The position numbers and the translations under genes are program-made. 64,000 nucleotides of DNA from UBA6624 sp964517115 [NCBI: uncultured bacterium]. Lineage in GTDB: Bacteria; UBP7; UBA6624. A model generated the notes under the pieces. It was not told the DNA's origin and ran no database searches. It saw nothing but the letters and a program-made list of their open reading frames with translations. Every line of letters starts with the position of its first letter. Within the stretch, counting starts at the first letter, position 1. The stretch is taken from assembly GCA_964517115.1 (NCBI GenBank), contig CAZFBE010000001.1, forward strand, positions 15,195 through 79,194, in the 5' to 3' direction. This document shows, one piece after another, positions 16,730 through 24,845 of the stretch.

Positions 16730-17026
16730 TTATGTTTTTCTTCCTTTTGGCCTAGATGCAGAAACATAACCGTCTTTTGAAGCATTTGCTAATTTCAAAA
16801 TAACATCCTTTGGAAGGGACTTTACTTGAATATCCTCTTCCCCCTCGCTTGTTTTTTTGTGAAATTGATCGTCAGTTTCAATATTCTTTTCTAAAATCTG
16901 ATTCATCCAATCTAAAAGTTTAGGGAATTCTTTTGAATAAATAGAAATTTCATCGCTACTTAAATCAAGATTACTCAAACGAGCGAGCTTTGAAACAATC
17001 TCTTCGTATTCATTTCTTCTGTTCAT
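16730..17026 (-). CDS. gatC: Aspartyl/glutamyl-tRNA amidotransferase subunit C
   Basis: Small subunit of GatCAB, which converts misacylated Glu-tRNA(Gln) or Asp-tRNA(Asn). The N-terminus matches the family: EEIVSKLARLSNLDLSSDEI (about 8-27) and FPKLLDWMNQI (about 34-44), and the C-terminal end KDGYVSASRP corresponds to the usual xDGYFxVP tail. Length 98 is normal. gatA and gatB are not nearby. It is the first gene of the roughly 10.6-kb minus-strand operon ending with nadC. A perfect TATAAT lies 9 bases before its ATG. Confidence 0.88.
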   Translation of the reverse strand: MNRRNEYEEIVSKLARLSNLDLSSDEISIYSKEFPKLLDWMNQILEKNIETDDQFHKKTSEGEEDIQVKSLPKDVILKLANASKDGYVSASRPKGRKT

Positions 17027-17035
17027 CAGGTATCA

Positions 17036-17041
17036 ATTATA
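17036..17041 (-). promoter_or_regulatory. TATAAT element before gatC operon
   Basis: A perfect -10 hexamer (TATAAT on the minus strand) lies 9 bases before the gatC ATG, with no Shine-Dalgarno between. Transcription would start within a few bases of the start codon, so the mRNA heading the long minus-strand operon may be leaderless. No convincing -35 was found at 16-18 bases. Confidence 0.45.
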
Positions 17042-17072
17042 AGATTTCAAATTATAGAATTCATATTAAATA

Positions 17073-17999
17073 ATGAAATGGCTTAACAAAAACAAAACCT
17101 ACAGAACTGATGAATGGATGGAGACTGCGTTATACCATCCAGAAAGAGGATATTACAGAAAAAGAGAAAATGAACCTGGGGCTTCCGGAGACTTTTACAC
17201 ACCAATACACCTGAGTAACATATTTGCAAAAATGGTTTGCATTGAAATTGAAAAAAAGGGCTATAAAAAAATTGTTGAATTTGGTGGGGGTGATGGATAT
17301 TTTGCAAATCAAATTACTGCCTTGAAGAAAATCAAGGACTACACAATTGTTGACTGGGCTAAAAACAGTGATATAAAAACAATAAGACCTCAGGAATACT
17401 TTAAAAAGAACATACAAAAAGAATCTTTGATTTTGGGTATTGAATTTTTAGACGCATTTCCAGCAAGGAGATTCAAATTGGAAAAGAAATGGCTTGAAGA
17501 ATATTGGTTTTACGATAGCGGAAAATGGAAAAATAAGTGGAGGGATGTTGAAAAAATGAATGATTTTCTAAAAAATCTAAAGAGCCCTAGAAAGAATGAA
17601 ATTATCGAATTTCATCCATCTTTAGAAAAGTTCATAAAAAATTTAAAACAAAATTTCAAAAACTCAAGTTTTCTTTTTTTAGACTACGGAAAGAAAAGTA
17701 TCCATGGAGACAGTTTAAGGGGTTTTAAAAATCACAAACAAATTTCTCCATTTTCAAATCCAGGAGAAACAGACTGGACAACAGATGTAAGATGGGGAAG
17801 ATTTTCCGATCTTTCAAAAAAACATGATTTAAAAAACTTAAAAATCAAAACATTAACAAATTTCTCTTTAGACAAAATAGAGTCATCAGAAAAAATATTC
17901 ATGGAAGATAACTCTTATAAAAACCGAATGTCAATGAAGGAATTAATTTCTCCATTTGGGATGGGAGAGGTTTTTCAAGTAGCAACAGGAGATATATAG
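17073..17999 (+). CDS. MidA/NDUFAF7-like SAM-dependent methyltransferase
   Basis: Rossmann-fold protein methylase of the MidA family (in mitochondria it methylates an arginine of a complex I subunit). The N-terminal family block is ALYHPERGYYRKRENEPGASGDFYTP (about 18-43, quoted here in parts: the YHPERGYY and GDFYTP motifs). The SAM-binding motif is IVEFGGGDGYFANQI (about 68-82), and GIEFLDAFPARRF (about 122-134) is the equivalent of NExxDAxP. Length 308 is short for the family (about 350-400). It is divergent from gatC with 46 bases between the starts. The bacterial substrate is unknown. Confidence 0.87.
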   Translation: MKWLNKNKTYRTDEWMETALYHPERGYYRKRENEPGASGDFYTPIHLSNIFAKMVCIEIEKKGYKKIVEFGGGDGYFANQITALKKIKDYTIVDWAKNSDIKTIRPQEYFKKNIQKESLILGIEFLDAFPARRFKLEKKWLEEYWFYDSGKWKNKWRDVEKMNDFLKNLKSPRKNEIIEFHPSLEKFIKNLKQNFKNSSFLFLDYGKKSIHGDSLRGFKNHKQISPFSNPGETDWTTDVRWGRFSDLSKKHDLKNLKIKTLTNFSLDKIESSEKIFMEDNSYKNRMSMKELISPFGMGEVFQVATGDI

Positions 18000-18009
18000 A
18001 TTATTTATC

Positions 18010-18015
18010 TAGAAT
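18010..18015 (+). promoter_or_regulatory. -10-like hexamer before mlaE
   Basis: TAGAAT lies 8 bases before the mlaE ATG (18024), within an 24-base gap after the MidA-like gene. It has the same placement as other operon-leading genes in the window. No -35 is evident. Confidence 0.3.
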
Positions 18016-18023
18016 AAAACATA

Positions 18024-18815
18024 ATGAAACGTTTATTCTTGAATATAGGAAAAAGCATTGCAGAACAGTCTTCCGACTTGGGGAGAGGAGCATTCAGGAA
18101 CCTGGGAAGTTTTGTCTCTTCTATATGGGAAGGCCTTCATGGCCCTTACAAATTTTATTTTTCTGAATTTGTATATTTCTCATCAAGTTCTGGAGTAAAT
18201 GCCTTTGGCATAGTAGCTATAACAAGTGCTGTTGCAGGGGTAACATCATCTTACTTGATAGCAGAAGAAGTTAGAAGAGCAGGGGTAGGTGCTGAGTTCA
18301 TGGGAGGCGGAGTGACTCAAATGTTAGTAACCCAGCTTGTCCCAATATTAGTTGGACTTGTTGTAGCAGGAAGGACGGGAAGCGCTATAACCGCATCTAT
18401 AGGAACAATGAAAATTACCGAACAAATTGAAGCTCTCAAAAGCATATCGACAGATCCAATTCAATTTTTATTTTTCCCAAGGCTTATTGGCTTAATGGTT
18501 GCACTTCCTTGCTTGACAATATTGGGTTGTGTAATGGGTAATTTTGCAGGATATTTTGCCGCTGAAAGAGTTCTTCATCTGTCCTGGAGCACTTGGACCT
18601 TCTCTATCTTAGACTTATTTGAAATAGAAAAATTATTCCATTCGATTTACAAAAGCGTAATTTTTGGAGCAATAATTACCATAGTTAGCTTTTACCAAGG
18701 TTGGACTGTTCATCAGAGTTCAGAAGAACTTTCAAGAAGGATTCAAATCGGAGTTGTAGGCTCTATGACCTTTATACTCATAGCAAATTTAATAATGACC
18801 GTCCTTGTTTTTTAA
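18024..18815 (+). CDS. mlaE: MlaE-type permease of MCE lipid transporter
   Basis: Inner-membrane permease of an MCE ABC system that moves phospholipids between membranes. An N-terminal amphipathic segment is followed by about five to six hydrophobic helices. Family blocks are FVYFSSSSGVNAFGIVAITS (about 49-68), EEVRRAGVGAEFMGGGVTQM (about 87-106), LVPILVGLVVAGRTGSAITA (about 110-129, the RxGSAxxA motif) and MKITEQIEALKSISTDPIQF (about 135-154). Length 263 is normal. The gene order mlaE, mlaF, mlaD-type is the standard one, and the three genes are tightly spaced. Confidence 0.95.
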   Translation: MKRLFLNIGKSIAEQSSDLGRGAFRNLGSFVSSIWEGLHGPYKFYFSEFVYFSSSSGVNAFGIVAITSAVAGVTSSYLIAEEVRRAGVGAEFMGGGVTQMLVTQLVPILVGLVVAGRTGSAITASIGTMKITEQIEALKSISTDPIQFLFFPRLIGLMVALPCLTILGCVMGNFAGYFAAERVLHLSWSTWTFSILDLFEIEKLFHSIYKSVIFGAIITIVSFYQGWTVHQSSEELSRRIQIGVVGSMTFILIANLIMTVLVF

Positions 18816-18818
18816 AAA

Positions 18819-19586
18819 ATGAAAATTGAAATTAAAAATATTTCCTTTGGCCATAATTTAGGTGAAAAAATATTAGAAAATTTTAATTATTCAATACCTG
18901 AAGGTGTTTTTGGAATACTTGGCCAAAGCGGTTGTGGAAAATCTACCTTATTGCGAATAGTAGGAGGCCTTTTAAGGCCTGACGAAGGTGACGTCTTGAT
19001 AAACGGGGAATCAGTCTGGAAAAATACGATCATTAAGAAAAAAAAGATGTCAAAAAAAATAGGAATGGTTTTTCAAGGTGGAGCATTATTTGATTTTTTG
19101 AATGTTGAAGGCAATTTGAAATTTGCAATGGATTCAACAGGGGTTAAGAAAGAGGAATGGGATTCAAAAATTGAAAAAATTTTAGAATCTGTTGGCTTGG
19201 ATAATGTTGAAAACATAAGAAAGAGATTTGTAAGTCAGCTTTCTGGAGGGCAAGCAAGAAGGGTGGGTTTGGCGAGAACTCTCGTAACAAGTCCTGAAAT
19301 TATGCTTTTTGACGAACCAACAACAGGGCTTGATCCTCAAAGGTCCAGAAGCATAATAGAGATTATCAAATCTTCATTGTCTAATTCCAAAATCTCAATA
19401 ATAGTGAGCCATGATATAGCCTTCATATCGGAAGTTTGTACACAGGCAATACTTATAGAAAATGGGGTAGTTGGAGCAACTGTAGATAACAAAAACCTAA
19501 ACAAAATCATAAATTCAAAAAAAATAGATTACAAGGATGAAAATTTGAGAAAATTAAGCAAGTTTATTAAAGGATTACCAACTTAA
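18819..19586 (+). CDS. mlaF: MlaF-type ATPase of MCE lipid transporter
   Basis: ABC ATPase that powers the MlaE permease. Walker A is GILGQSGCGKSTLLRIVGG (about 32-50), the Q-loop is GMVFQGGALFD (about 82-92), the signature is SQLSGGQARRVGLARTL (about 137-153) and Walker B is MLFDEPTTGLDP (about 161-172), followed by the switch His in IIVSHDIAF. The residues after the Walker A (GGLLRPDEGDV) and the QGGALFD form are typical of the MlaF subfamily. It follows mlaE by 3 bases. Confidence 0.95.
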   Translation: MKIEIKNISFGHNLGEKILENFNYSIPEGVFGILGQSGCGKSTLLRIVGGLLRPDEGDVLINGESVWKNTIIKKKKMSKKIGMVFQGGALFDFLNVEGNLKFAMDSTGVKKEEWDSKIEKILESVGLDNVENIRKRFVSQLSGGQARRVGLARTLVTSPEIMLFDEPTTGLDPQRSRSIIEIIKSSLSNSKISIIVSHDIAFISEVCTQAILIENGVVGATVDNKNLNKIINSKKIDYKDENLRKLSKFIKGLPT

Positions 19587-19597
19587 TGAATAAGAAT

Positions 19598-19617
19598 TTT
19601 ATAATTAGAAAAGAATG
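19598..19617 (+). promoter_or_regulatory. TATAAT element abutting MCE gene start
   Basis: A perfect TATAAT (19600-19605) lies 9 bases before the ATG at 19615. The 20 bases ending in the start codon, TTTATAATTAGAAAAGAATG, differ at only two positions from the 20 bases ending at the ABC ATPase start (22421-22440). There is no Shine-Dalgarno sequence. It may be an internal promoter in the mla operon. Confidence 0.4.
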
Positions 19618-21006
19618 AACAACCAATCACACCTAATCAAGCTCGGATTTTTCGTATTTTTAACGATTTCAATTTTGATAGTGTTGGTTTTTTGGTTTAG
19701 CTGGAACACCGTTGAATCTAGAAAAGGCTTAGAGGTTAATGTAAGGTTTAGGAATGTAAAAGGACTTGTGAGAGGGGCTGACGTCAGACAAAATGGTGTC
19801 AGGGTCGGAACGGTAAATAGTGTTTACAGTGACCCAGGTGCTGGAGGAGCAATGGTTGTTTTGGGCTTGTATAGAGGTATACAAGTTCCAAATAGAAGTT
19901 ATTACACAGTTAACACGGGAAGTCTTCTTGGAGATGCATCTTTGGATATTTACACATGTTCCCTAAAGGGAAAAGATGATCCTCAAGAATTAACGGGTGA
20001 TGAAGATTCTGGCTGTAATGAAAATGTCCCAGAAGGATTCCTGCAAGATAAAGCAACTGCTGTTGGCATATACGAAGCTACACCAAATTTAGATGATGCG
20101 GTAAAAGAATTAGAAGGCGTGATAAAGCAACTAAGAACGACAACCTTGTTAGGGGTTAACAGAATACTCGAAGAAATGAGTATAACTATGGAGGATATTG
20201 GGCCAAAACTAAGCTCAACAATAGGGAATGTAGACACGATGACCAAGGAGTTAAGGGACTCTGTTAAAGAGATAACCGCCAAGACAGATGGGGTAGTTTC
20301 AAACCTAAATGAAACAACATCAAACATAAAAGAATCTACCAGGAAGATGCCTGAGCAACTAAATTCAATACTTGAAAAAACTGATGAAACTGTCTCCTCT
20401 TTAAAAAATGAAATTGATAATTTAGAAATAGACTCAAGGCTAGATGGTCTCGAAAAAGAATTAAAAGAAATCTTGGATGACATCGAAGGAATGACATCAT
20501 CACTTTCTGAAGAATCTTTTTTACAGGACATAAAAAACACAACTGAAAACATAAACAAGACAGCGGAATCTATAAATTCAACATTCACAAACATAAACGA
20601 ACTTGAAAGATCTTCCAATATAGGACTTTTCTACCTAAAGAATGAAAATCAATCAACAGAAAAACTTACAAGTGAGGTCAGGTTTACATTTTTCAAAGAG
20701 AGTTGGTATATAGGATTAAACCATGAATGGTGGGAGAGTTCCGATACAAGCTTTTTTGCAGGTTTGAGAAATGAAAATATAAATTTTGGTGCTGGAACCT
20801 TCAGAGGCAATACTGCCGCAGAATTTTCTACTGAGGGTAAAAAAATAAACTTTCAAAGTGTGGTTTGGTGGCCAGAAGATTTAGATTTAAACTTAAAAAT
20901 AAAATTAGGGATACCCATTTCAGAAAAAACCAATATTGTCTTAGGTTTTGAAAAAATACAAAACTCTGAAGAAAATATTTTTACAGGATTCCAGCATAAT
21001 TTTTAG
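19615..21006 (+). CDS. MCE (MlaD-type) protein with coiled coil and beta-rich C-terminus
   Basis: Substrate-binding component of the MCE transporter. Residues 9-29 form a membrane anchor, and the MCE domain is about 38-118 (LEVNVRFRNVKGLVRGADVR then GVRVGTVNSV and GSLLGDASLDIY). A long helical, probably coiled-coil region runs from about 155 to 345 with repeated Thr/Ser/Glu heptad-like spacing. The last 115 residues are aromatic and beta-rich (WYIGLNHEWW, FFAGLRNENINFGAG) and end in Phe (GFQHNF), like an outer-membrane beta-strand signature. At 463 residues it is much longer than E. coli MlaD (183). It may reach from inner to outer membrane. Confidence 0.88.
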   Translation: MNNQSHLIKLGFFVFLTISILIVLVFWFSWNTVESRKGLEVNVRFRNVKGLVRGADVRQNGVRVGTVNSVYSDPGAGGAMVVLGLYRGIQVPNRSYYTVNTGSLLGDASLDIYTCSLKGKDDPQELTGDEDSGCNENVPEGFLQDKATAVGIYEATPNLDDAVKELEGVIKQLRTTTLLGVNRILEEMSITMEDIGPKLSSTIGNVDTMTKELRDSVKEITAKTDGVVSNLNETTSNIKESTRKMPEQLNSILEKTDETVSSLKNEIDNLEIDSRLDGLEKELKEILDDIEGMTSSLSEESFLQDIKNTTENINKTAESINSTFTNINELERSSNIGLFYLKNENQSTEKLTSEVRFTFFKESWYIGLNHEWWESSDTSFFAGLRNENINFGAGTFRGNTAAEFSTEGKKINFQSVVWWPEDLDLNLKIKLGIPISEKTNIVLGFEKIQNSEENIFTGFQHNF

Positions 21007-21008
21007 TT

Positions 21009-21749
21009 ATGGCAGGGCATAGTAAATGGGCAAATATACAACATAGAAAAGCTGCAGTAGATGCAAAAAGAGGCAAAGCTTTCGCCAAGGTTTCAAGAGA
21101 GATAATGGTTGCTGTAAAAGAAGGAGGGTCAGATCCTAATTTCAACTTCTCTTTAAGATCTGCTGTCGAAAGAGCAAAAGAATTAAATTTCCCAAAAGAA
21201 AAAATAAAATCATCCATAAAAGCTGCTCAAAATTCTGATTCAAATTCGTTTGAAAAAATAATCTACGAAGCTTATGCTCCTGGTGGAATTGGCATACTTA
21301 TAGAGATAATGACTGATAACAAAAATAGAGCAGCAGCAGAGGTTAGAACAGTCCTAAACAAGAAAGGAGGGACCTTGGCAAGTTCTGGAGCAGTTTCTTA
21401 CCTTTTTAAAAAATGCGGCATAGTAAAAATCTTTAAAAAAATGCAGGAAGAAGAAATTTTAGAGATACTTATTGATTCTGGAATTGAGGATTATCTTGAA
21501 GTTGAAACATTTGAAAACGAAACGATTGTCACTGTTCCTCTTAATCTAACGTCGGAAACAAGCGATGCACTGCAAAAGGGGACGGGCGAAAAAACAACGA
21601 CAAGAATAATCTTCCACGCAGGAAGTTTGATTGAGAATCAAGAAAAGCAAAATTCAATAATTGAGCTATTGGAGCAATTGGAAGATCTTGAAGACGTAAA
21701 TTGCGTTTGGACAAATTTAAACATAGATGAGAGCGTACTTCAGCAATGA
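21009..21749 (+). CDS. yebC: YebC/TACO1 family protein
   Basis: Family of translation-related/transcription-regulatory proteins; recent family work links it to translation through proline-rich or other stalling sequences. The start MAGHSKWANIQHRKAAVDAK and the following KRGKAFAKVSREIMVAVKEG are near-perfect family signatures. YEAYAPGGIGILIEIMTDNKNRAAAEVR (about 80-107, in two blocks YEAYAPGGIGI and DNKNRAAAEVR) is also conserved. Length 246 is normal. The stop overlaps the rusA start (ATGA), the position where many bacteria have ruvC. Confidence 0.97.
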   Translation: MAGHSKWANIQHRKAAVDAKRGKAFAKVSREIMVAVKEGGSDPNFNFSLRSAVERAKELNFPKEKIKSSIKAAQNSDSNSFEKIIYEAYAPGGIGILIEIMTDNKNRAAAEVRTVLNKKGGTLASSGAVSYLFKKCGIVKIFKKMQEEEILEILIDSGIEDYLEVETFENETIVTVPLNLTSETSDALQKGTGEKTTTRIIFHAGSLIENQEKQNSIIELLEQLEDLEDVNCVWTNLNIDESVLQQ

Positions 21750-22198
21750 TAATAAAGTTCACCATCCCAGGAAAACCTGTGCCACAAGGCAGGCCAAGAT
21801 TTTACAGAAGAGGCAAATTTGTTGCAGCCGTAGACCCTAAAGGAAGCAGGTCTTATAAAGCGGATATTAGCCATATGGCAAAGATTGAAAAAATAAAACT
21901 TGGATTTGGAGAAAATGAACTTTGCATGGCTAGTGGACCAGTACGTTTAACAATTCATGCCTTTTTTCCATGTCCAAAAAGCCAATACAGGAAAAAAAAC
22001 CCAAGACCTGAAAGGCATCATGCAAAAAGACCCGATGCTGATAATGTTGGAAAATCAATTAAAGATGGTCTGAGTGGTGTTATATACAATGATGACGGAC
22101 AAGTTTCAGAGCTAATTGTAAAAAAGATAATAGCAGCACAAGGTGAAGCACCCAGGGTAGAGGTGGAGGTTTGCCTGCTTGAAGAAATGGAAAAATGA
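21746..22198 (+). CDS. rusA: RusA-family Holliday-junction resolvase
   Basis: Homodimeric nuclease cutting four-way DNA junctions. The family pattern is clear: the N-terminal FTIPGKPVPQGRPRF (5-19) and the catalytic region RPDADNVGKSIKDGLSGVIY (95-114) followed by NDDGQVSEL (115-123). Catalytic acid candidates are Asp97, Asp99 and Asp117; Lys103 also fits. Length 150 is slightly over the E. coli protein (120). RusA proteins are mostly of prophage origin, but no phage genes flank this one; base use and tight overlaps (ATGA with yebC, ATGA with the next gene) look native. It may stand in for RuvC. Confidence 0.93.
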   Translation: MIIKFTIPGKPVPQGRPRFYRRGKFVAAVDPKGSRSYKADISHMAKIEKIKLGFGENELCMASGPVRLTIHAFFPCPKSQYRKKNPRPERHHAKRPDADNVGKSIKDGLSGVIYNDDGQVSELIVKKIIAAQGEAPRVEVEVCLLEEMEK

Positions 22199-22419
22199 CT
22201 GCTTCAAAAGCAATTTTATTTTTAGGAATTTTTGTTATCCTTCTTTCTTTCATAGTATATATTTTTGAAATTGCAGGATTACAAATTTTCAAACTTCCAG
22301 GAGATGTTTTTTTAAAAAATAAGAATTGGAATTTTTACATGCCAATAACATCAATGATACTTATATCTTTAATCCTCACATTTTTGTATAGACTTGGTAT
22401 TGGAAACTTTACAAAATAA
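22195..22419 (+). CDS. DUF2905 family small membrane protein
   Basis: A 74-residue protein with two hydrophobic helices (about 5-27 and 49-70) joined by the family's hallmark loop FKLPGDVFLKNKNWNFYMPI (about 33-52; the LPGDxxxxxxxxxFYxPI pattern). Function is unknown. In many genomes DUF2905 genes lie close to ruvA/ruvB, so its position beside yebC and rusA is consistent with a remodelled ruv locus. It overlaps rusA by 4 bases. Confidence 0.85.
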   Translation: MTASKAILFLGIFVILLSFIVYIFEIAGLQIFKLPGDVFLKNKNWNFYMPITSMILISLILTFLYRLGIGNFTK

Positions 22420-22428
22420 TTTTACAAT
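22400..22428 (+). promoter_or_regulatory. Promoter for ABC exporter operon
   Basis: TTGGAA (22400-22405) and TACAAT (22423-22428) are separated by 17 bases, a good sigma-70-type pair. The -10 ends 9 bases before the ATG at 22438, so the transcript would start almost at the start codon. The -10 and the bases to the ATG repeat the sequence in front of the MCE gene. Confidence 0.5.
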
Positions 22429-22437
22429 TAGAAAATA

Positions 22438-23190
22438 ATGATAGAAATAAAAAACGTATGCATGTCTTATGGAGATAATAACGTATTAAGAAATATCTCT
22501 TTAGACGTAAAGCCAAAAATGATTCACGGATACCTGGGGCCAAACGGTGCTGGGAAATCTACAACAATAAAATTACTTCTTGGGTTATTAAAACCTGATT
22601 CAGGAGAAATAAAAATTAATGGGCTAAATCCCTACAAAAATCCGATTGAAGCAAGAAGGCTGATTGGGTTTGTTCCTGAAGAATTAACGATATATGAACA
22701 CTTAACACCCCATGAATTTCTCCATGTGATTGGGGAAATTCACGGGATGTCAAGAAATGAAGTTCAAAGCAAGATCGATGATCTTTTAGACCTTTTCCAA
22801 CTTGGACATGTTATACATGAAAAAATGTCATCATTTTCAAGAGGAATGAAACAAAAAATAATGATATCTTCCTCAGTGTTGCATAATCCCGAAATACTTC
22901 TTCTAGATGAACCTTTATCAGGAATGGATGTAAATGCTGTTCTTGTTTTCAGGGACCTTATTCAAGATTTTTCAAAACAAGGAAAAACAATCATTTATTC
23001 AAGCCACATAGTTGAGGTTGTTGAAAGGGTTTGCGATAAAGTCACAATACTTATTGATGGGCAAATAAAACACAATTTAGACAAAAAAGAGATTAATGAA
23101 AACCCTGGAAATCTCGAAAAACTCTTCAGGAAAGAAGCTCAAGAAAAAAGCTATTTTGATCTTTCTCAAGAAATAATTGAAAGACTTTGA
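22438..23190 (+). CDS. ABC transporter ATPase, ABC-2 type
   Basis: ATPase of an exporter with the 23187 permease. Walker A is GYLGPNGAGKSTTIKLLLGLL (about 31-51; core GPNGAGKST), the Q-loop is IGFVPEELTIYEHLTP (about 77-92), the signature is SSFSRGMKQKIMISSSVL (about 137-154; SRGMKQK in place of LSGGQ, usual for this group) and Walker B is LLLDEPLSGMDVNA (about 159-172). Length 250 is normal. It has its own promoter-like sequence and overlaps the permease start by 4 bases (TTGA). The substrate is unknown. Confidence 0.92.
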   Translation: MIEIKNVCMSYGDNNVLRNISLDVKPKMIHGYLGPNGAGKSTTIKLLLGLLKPDSGEIKINGLNPYKNPIEARRLIGFVPEELTIYEHLTPHEFLHVIGEIHGMSRNEVQSKIDDLLDLFQLGHVIHEKMSSFSRGMKQKIMISSSVLHNPEILLLDEPLSGMDVNAVLVFRDLIQDFSKQGKTIIYSSHIVEVVERVCDKVTILIDGQIKHNLDKKEINENPGNLEKLFRKEAQEKSYFDLSQEIIERL

Positions 23191-24845
23191 ACAAAAGGTC
23201 AGCATTCAATGCTCTCTTAAGAATGGAATTGATTTCATTTAGGAGAGGAATTTCTATAAAAATTGGCGGCACCTTAGGAAAAATTCTTGAATCTAAAATT
23301 GCTGAAAACATAGGTTTTTTAATTCCACTTGTTGGCCTTGCTTCTATAGGTTATGTTTTTTCTGTTCTTTGGCAATATGGATCTTTGTTAACTACAAATT
23401 TTGTTTCACTTTCATTGCTTTTTTTTATACTTTTAGGCTTCACTTCCTTGAATATGGGGCACTTGATCCTTTCTCATCAAGGAAACCTGCTTTTAAGATC
23501 TCTTCCTTTGTCTCCTTCAGATTTTGCGAAAGCAAAACTTTTTGTTCTTTTTATATTCGGAACAATCTGGTCAATATTCTTTAATCTTCCATCAACAATA
23601 TTCCTAAGAATGAAGCCTTATTTGAGTTCTGGGTTTAATTTTGAGGCAATTCTAGGAATAACAACTTCTTTTATAGGTCTTATTTTGGTCTCTGTGTTTT
23701 TTACAGCATTTACACAATCTTTCACAATACTGTTTTATTCAATATTGTGGAGGATAAAGATTCTGAGACCTCACCTTTCCTGGGCAACCAGCCTAACAAT
23801 GGTTTCTGTATTAGGCTGGTTTGTTGTTTGGTCAAGCACAGGGCATACAAAGTCCCTAGCATTGCATTTAAACCTTTCATCTGGATCTAGCATATGGTAT
23901 CTACCACCTGCATGGTTCTCAATGATGTTTGAGTTTATGAATGGAGCATATCTTACAGAATATGCGAAAGCAACAGGGATTGCAATCCTTGTATCAATTC
24001 TCTTCACACTGCCTACACTTAAATCTTTTGATTTTTTGTTGAGTAAGGAAATTGCCAAAAGAAAAATAAAAAAATATTCAATTGCAAGGTTGTGGCCAAA
24101 ATTCTTAGGTAAAAAAGGTGCAATTATTCATTTGCTCTTCAGGCATTTGCAGTGGGAGGAAAGGCTAAAACAAAACATACCTCCACTGTATGTTTTATTA
24201 GCAATTCCCTTTTTAATAGCATGGTTTAGGCCAGGGGAGATGTCTCATATCATAAGTCCAGAAAATCAAGTTACCTGGGGAAGGAGGCTCATGATTGGAT
24301 TCTCCGCATTAATGCCAGCGATTGGGATACTTGGATCCACAAGTTTTGTGCACCAGTTTAGATATGCCAAGCATGGTGATGGTGGACTCAGATTTCTTTC
24401 ACTTCCAATAGATCCTCTTTTTATTCACAGATGTACATTATTCTTAACATGGCTTATTTACCTTGGACCAATCACAATCTTTTACGGCCTGACTGTTCAT
24501 TTTCTTTTTCATGGAGTAGGGGCTGATGGTGCTCTTGTCAAGTACACAATAATGATGGTTCTTTCCCTTGTTTTAGACTGTCTTCTTGCTATAAAACTTG
24601 ATACCATACTCAACCCAGCCCTTCCATTGTCAAAAAAACTAGATTCTGCTGACAATTATCCAGCCTGGATATCAATATTTTTACCTGCTGTAGGGTTAGG
24701 GCTGCTATCGGGATCAACTTACAAACTAATGACAGAAAGTGATGCTTATTTTGTTCCATTGGCAATAGGCCTAAATCTTCTGAAACTCATAATCCTTTTT
24801 ATTCTTACTCCGATTGAAAGAAAAAGACTTCTCAGCTTGAGATAG
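23187..24845 (+). CDS. Multispan permease, partner of ABC ATPase
   Basis: A 552-residue integral membrane protein with roughly ten to twelve hydrophobic helices spread over the length and long polar loops near 290-330 and 390-410. The opening region (MNKRSAFNALLRMELISFRRGI) resembles ABC-2 exporters, which start with a cytoplasmic Arg-rich segment before the first helix. It begins with TTG overlapping the ATPase stop, which indicates coupled translation. No solute-binding or catalytic domain is visible. I cannot name the substrate. The 3' end overlaps the convergent xdhC by 14 bases. Confidence 0.85.
   Translation: MNKRSAFNALLRMELISFRRGISIKIGGTLGKILESKIAENIGFLIPLVGLASIGYVFSVLWQYGSLLTTNFVSLSLLFFILLGFTSLNMGHLILSHQGNLLLRSLPLSPSDFAKAKLFVLFIFGTIWSIFFNLPSTIFLRMKPYLSSGFNFEAILGITTSFIGLILVSVFFTAFTQSFTILFYSILWRIKILRPHLSWATSLTMVSVLGWFVVWSSTGHTKSLALHLNLSSGSSIWYLPPAWFSMMFEFMNGAYLTEYAKATGIAILVSILFTLPTLKSFDFLLSKEIAKRKIKKYSIARLWPKFLGKKGAIIHLLFRHLQWEERLKQNIPPLYVLLAIPFLIAWFRPGEMSHIISPENQVTWGRRLMIGFSALMPAIGILGSTSFVHQFRYAKHGDGGLRFLSLPIDPLFIHRCTLFLTWLIYLGPITIFYGLTVHFLFHGVGADGALVKYTIMMVLSLVLDCLLAIKLDTILNPALPLSKKLDSADNYPAWISIFLPAVGLGLLSGSTYKLMTESDAYFVPLAIGLNLLKLIILFILTPIERKRLLSLR

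Noticed and set aside
19983-20618. A 211-codon open frame on the minus strand opposite the MCE protein
   Set aside because: It is the antisense of a Ser/Thr/Glu-rich coiled coil, giving a Ser/Val/Phe-rich product with no family features, and it lies wholly inside a well-supported gene.
21746-22198. Prophage or other mobile element around rusA
   Set aside because: No integrase, transposase, capsid or terminase gene, no att-like repeat, and flanking genes are core functions with tight overlaps.
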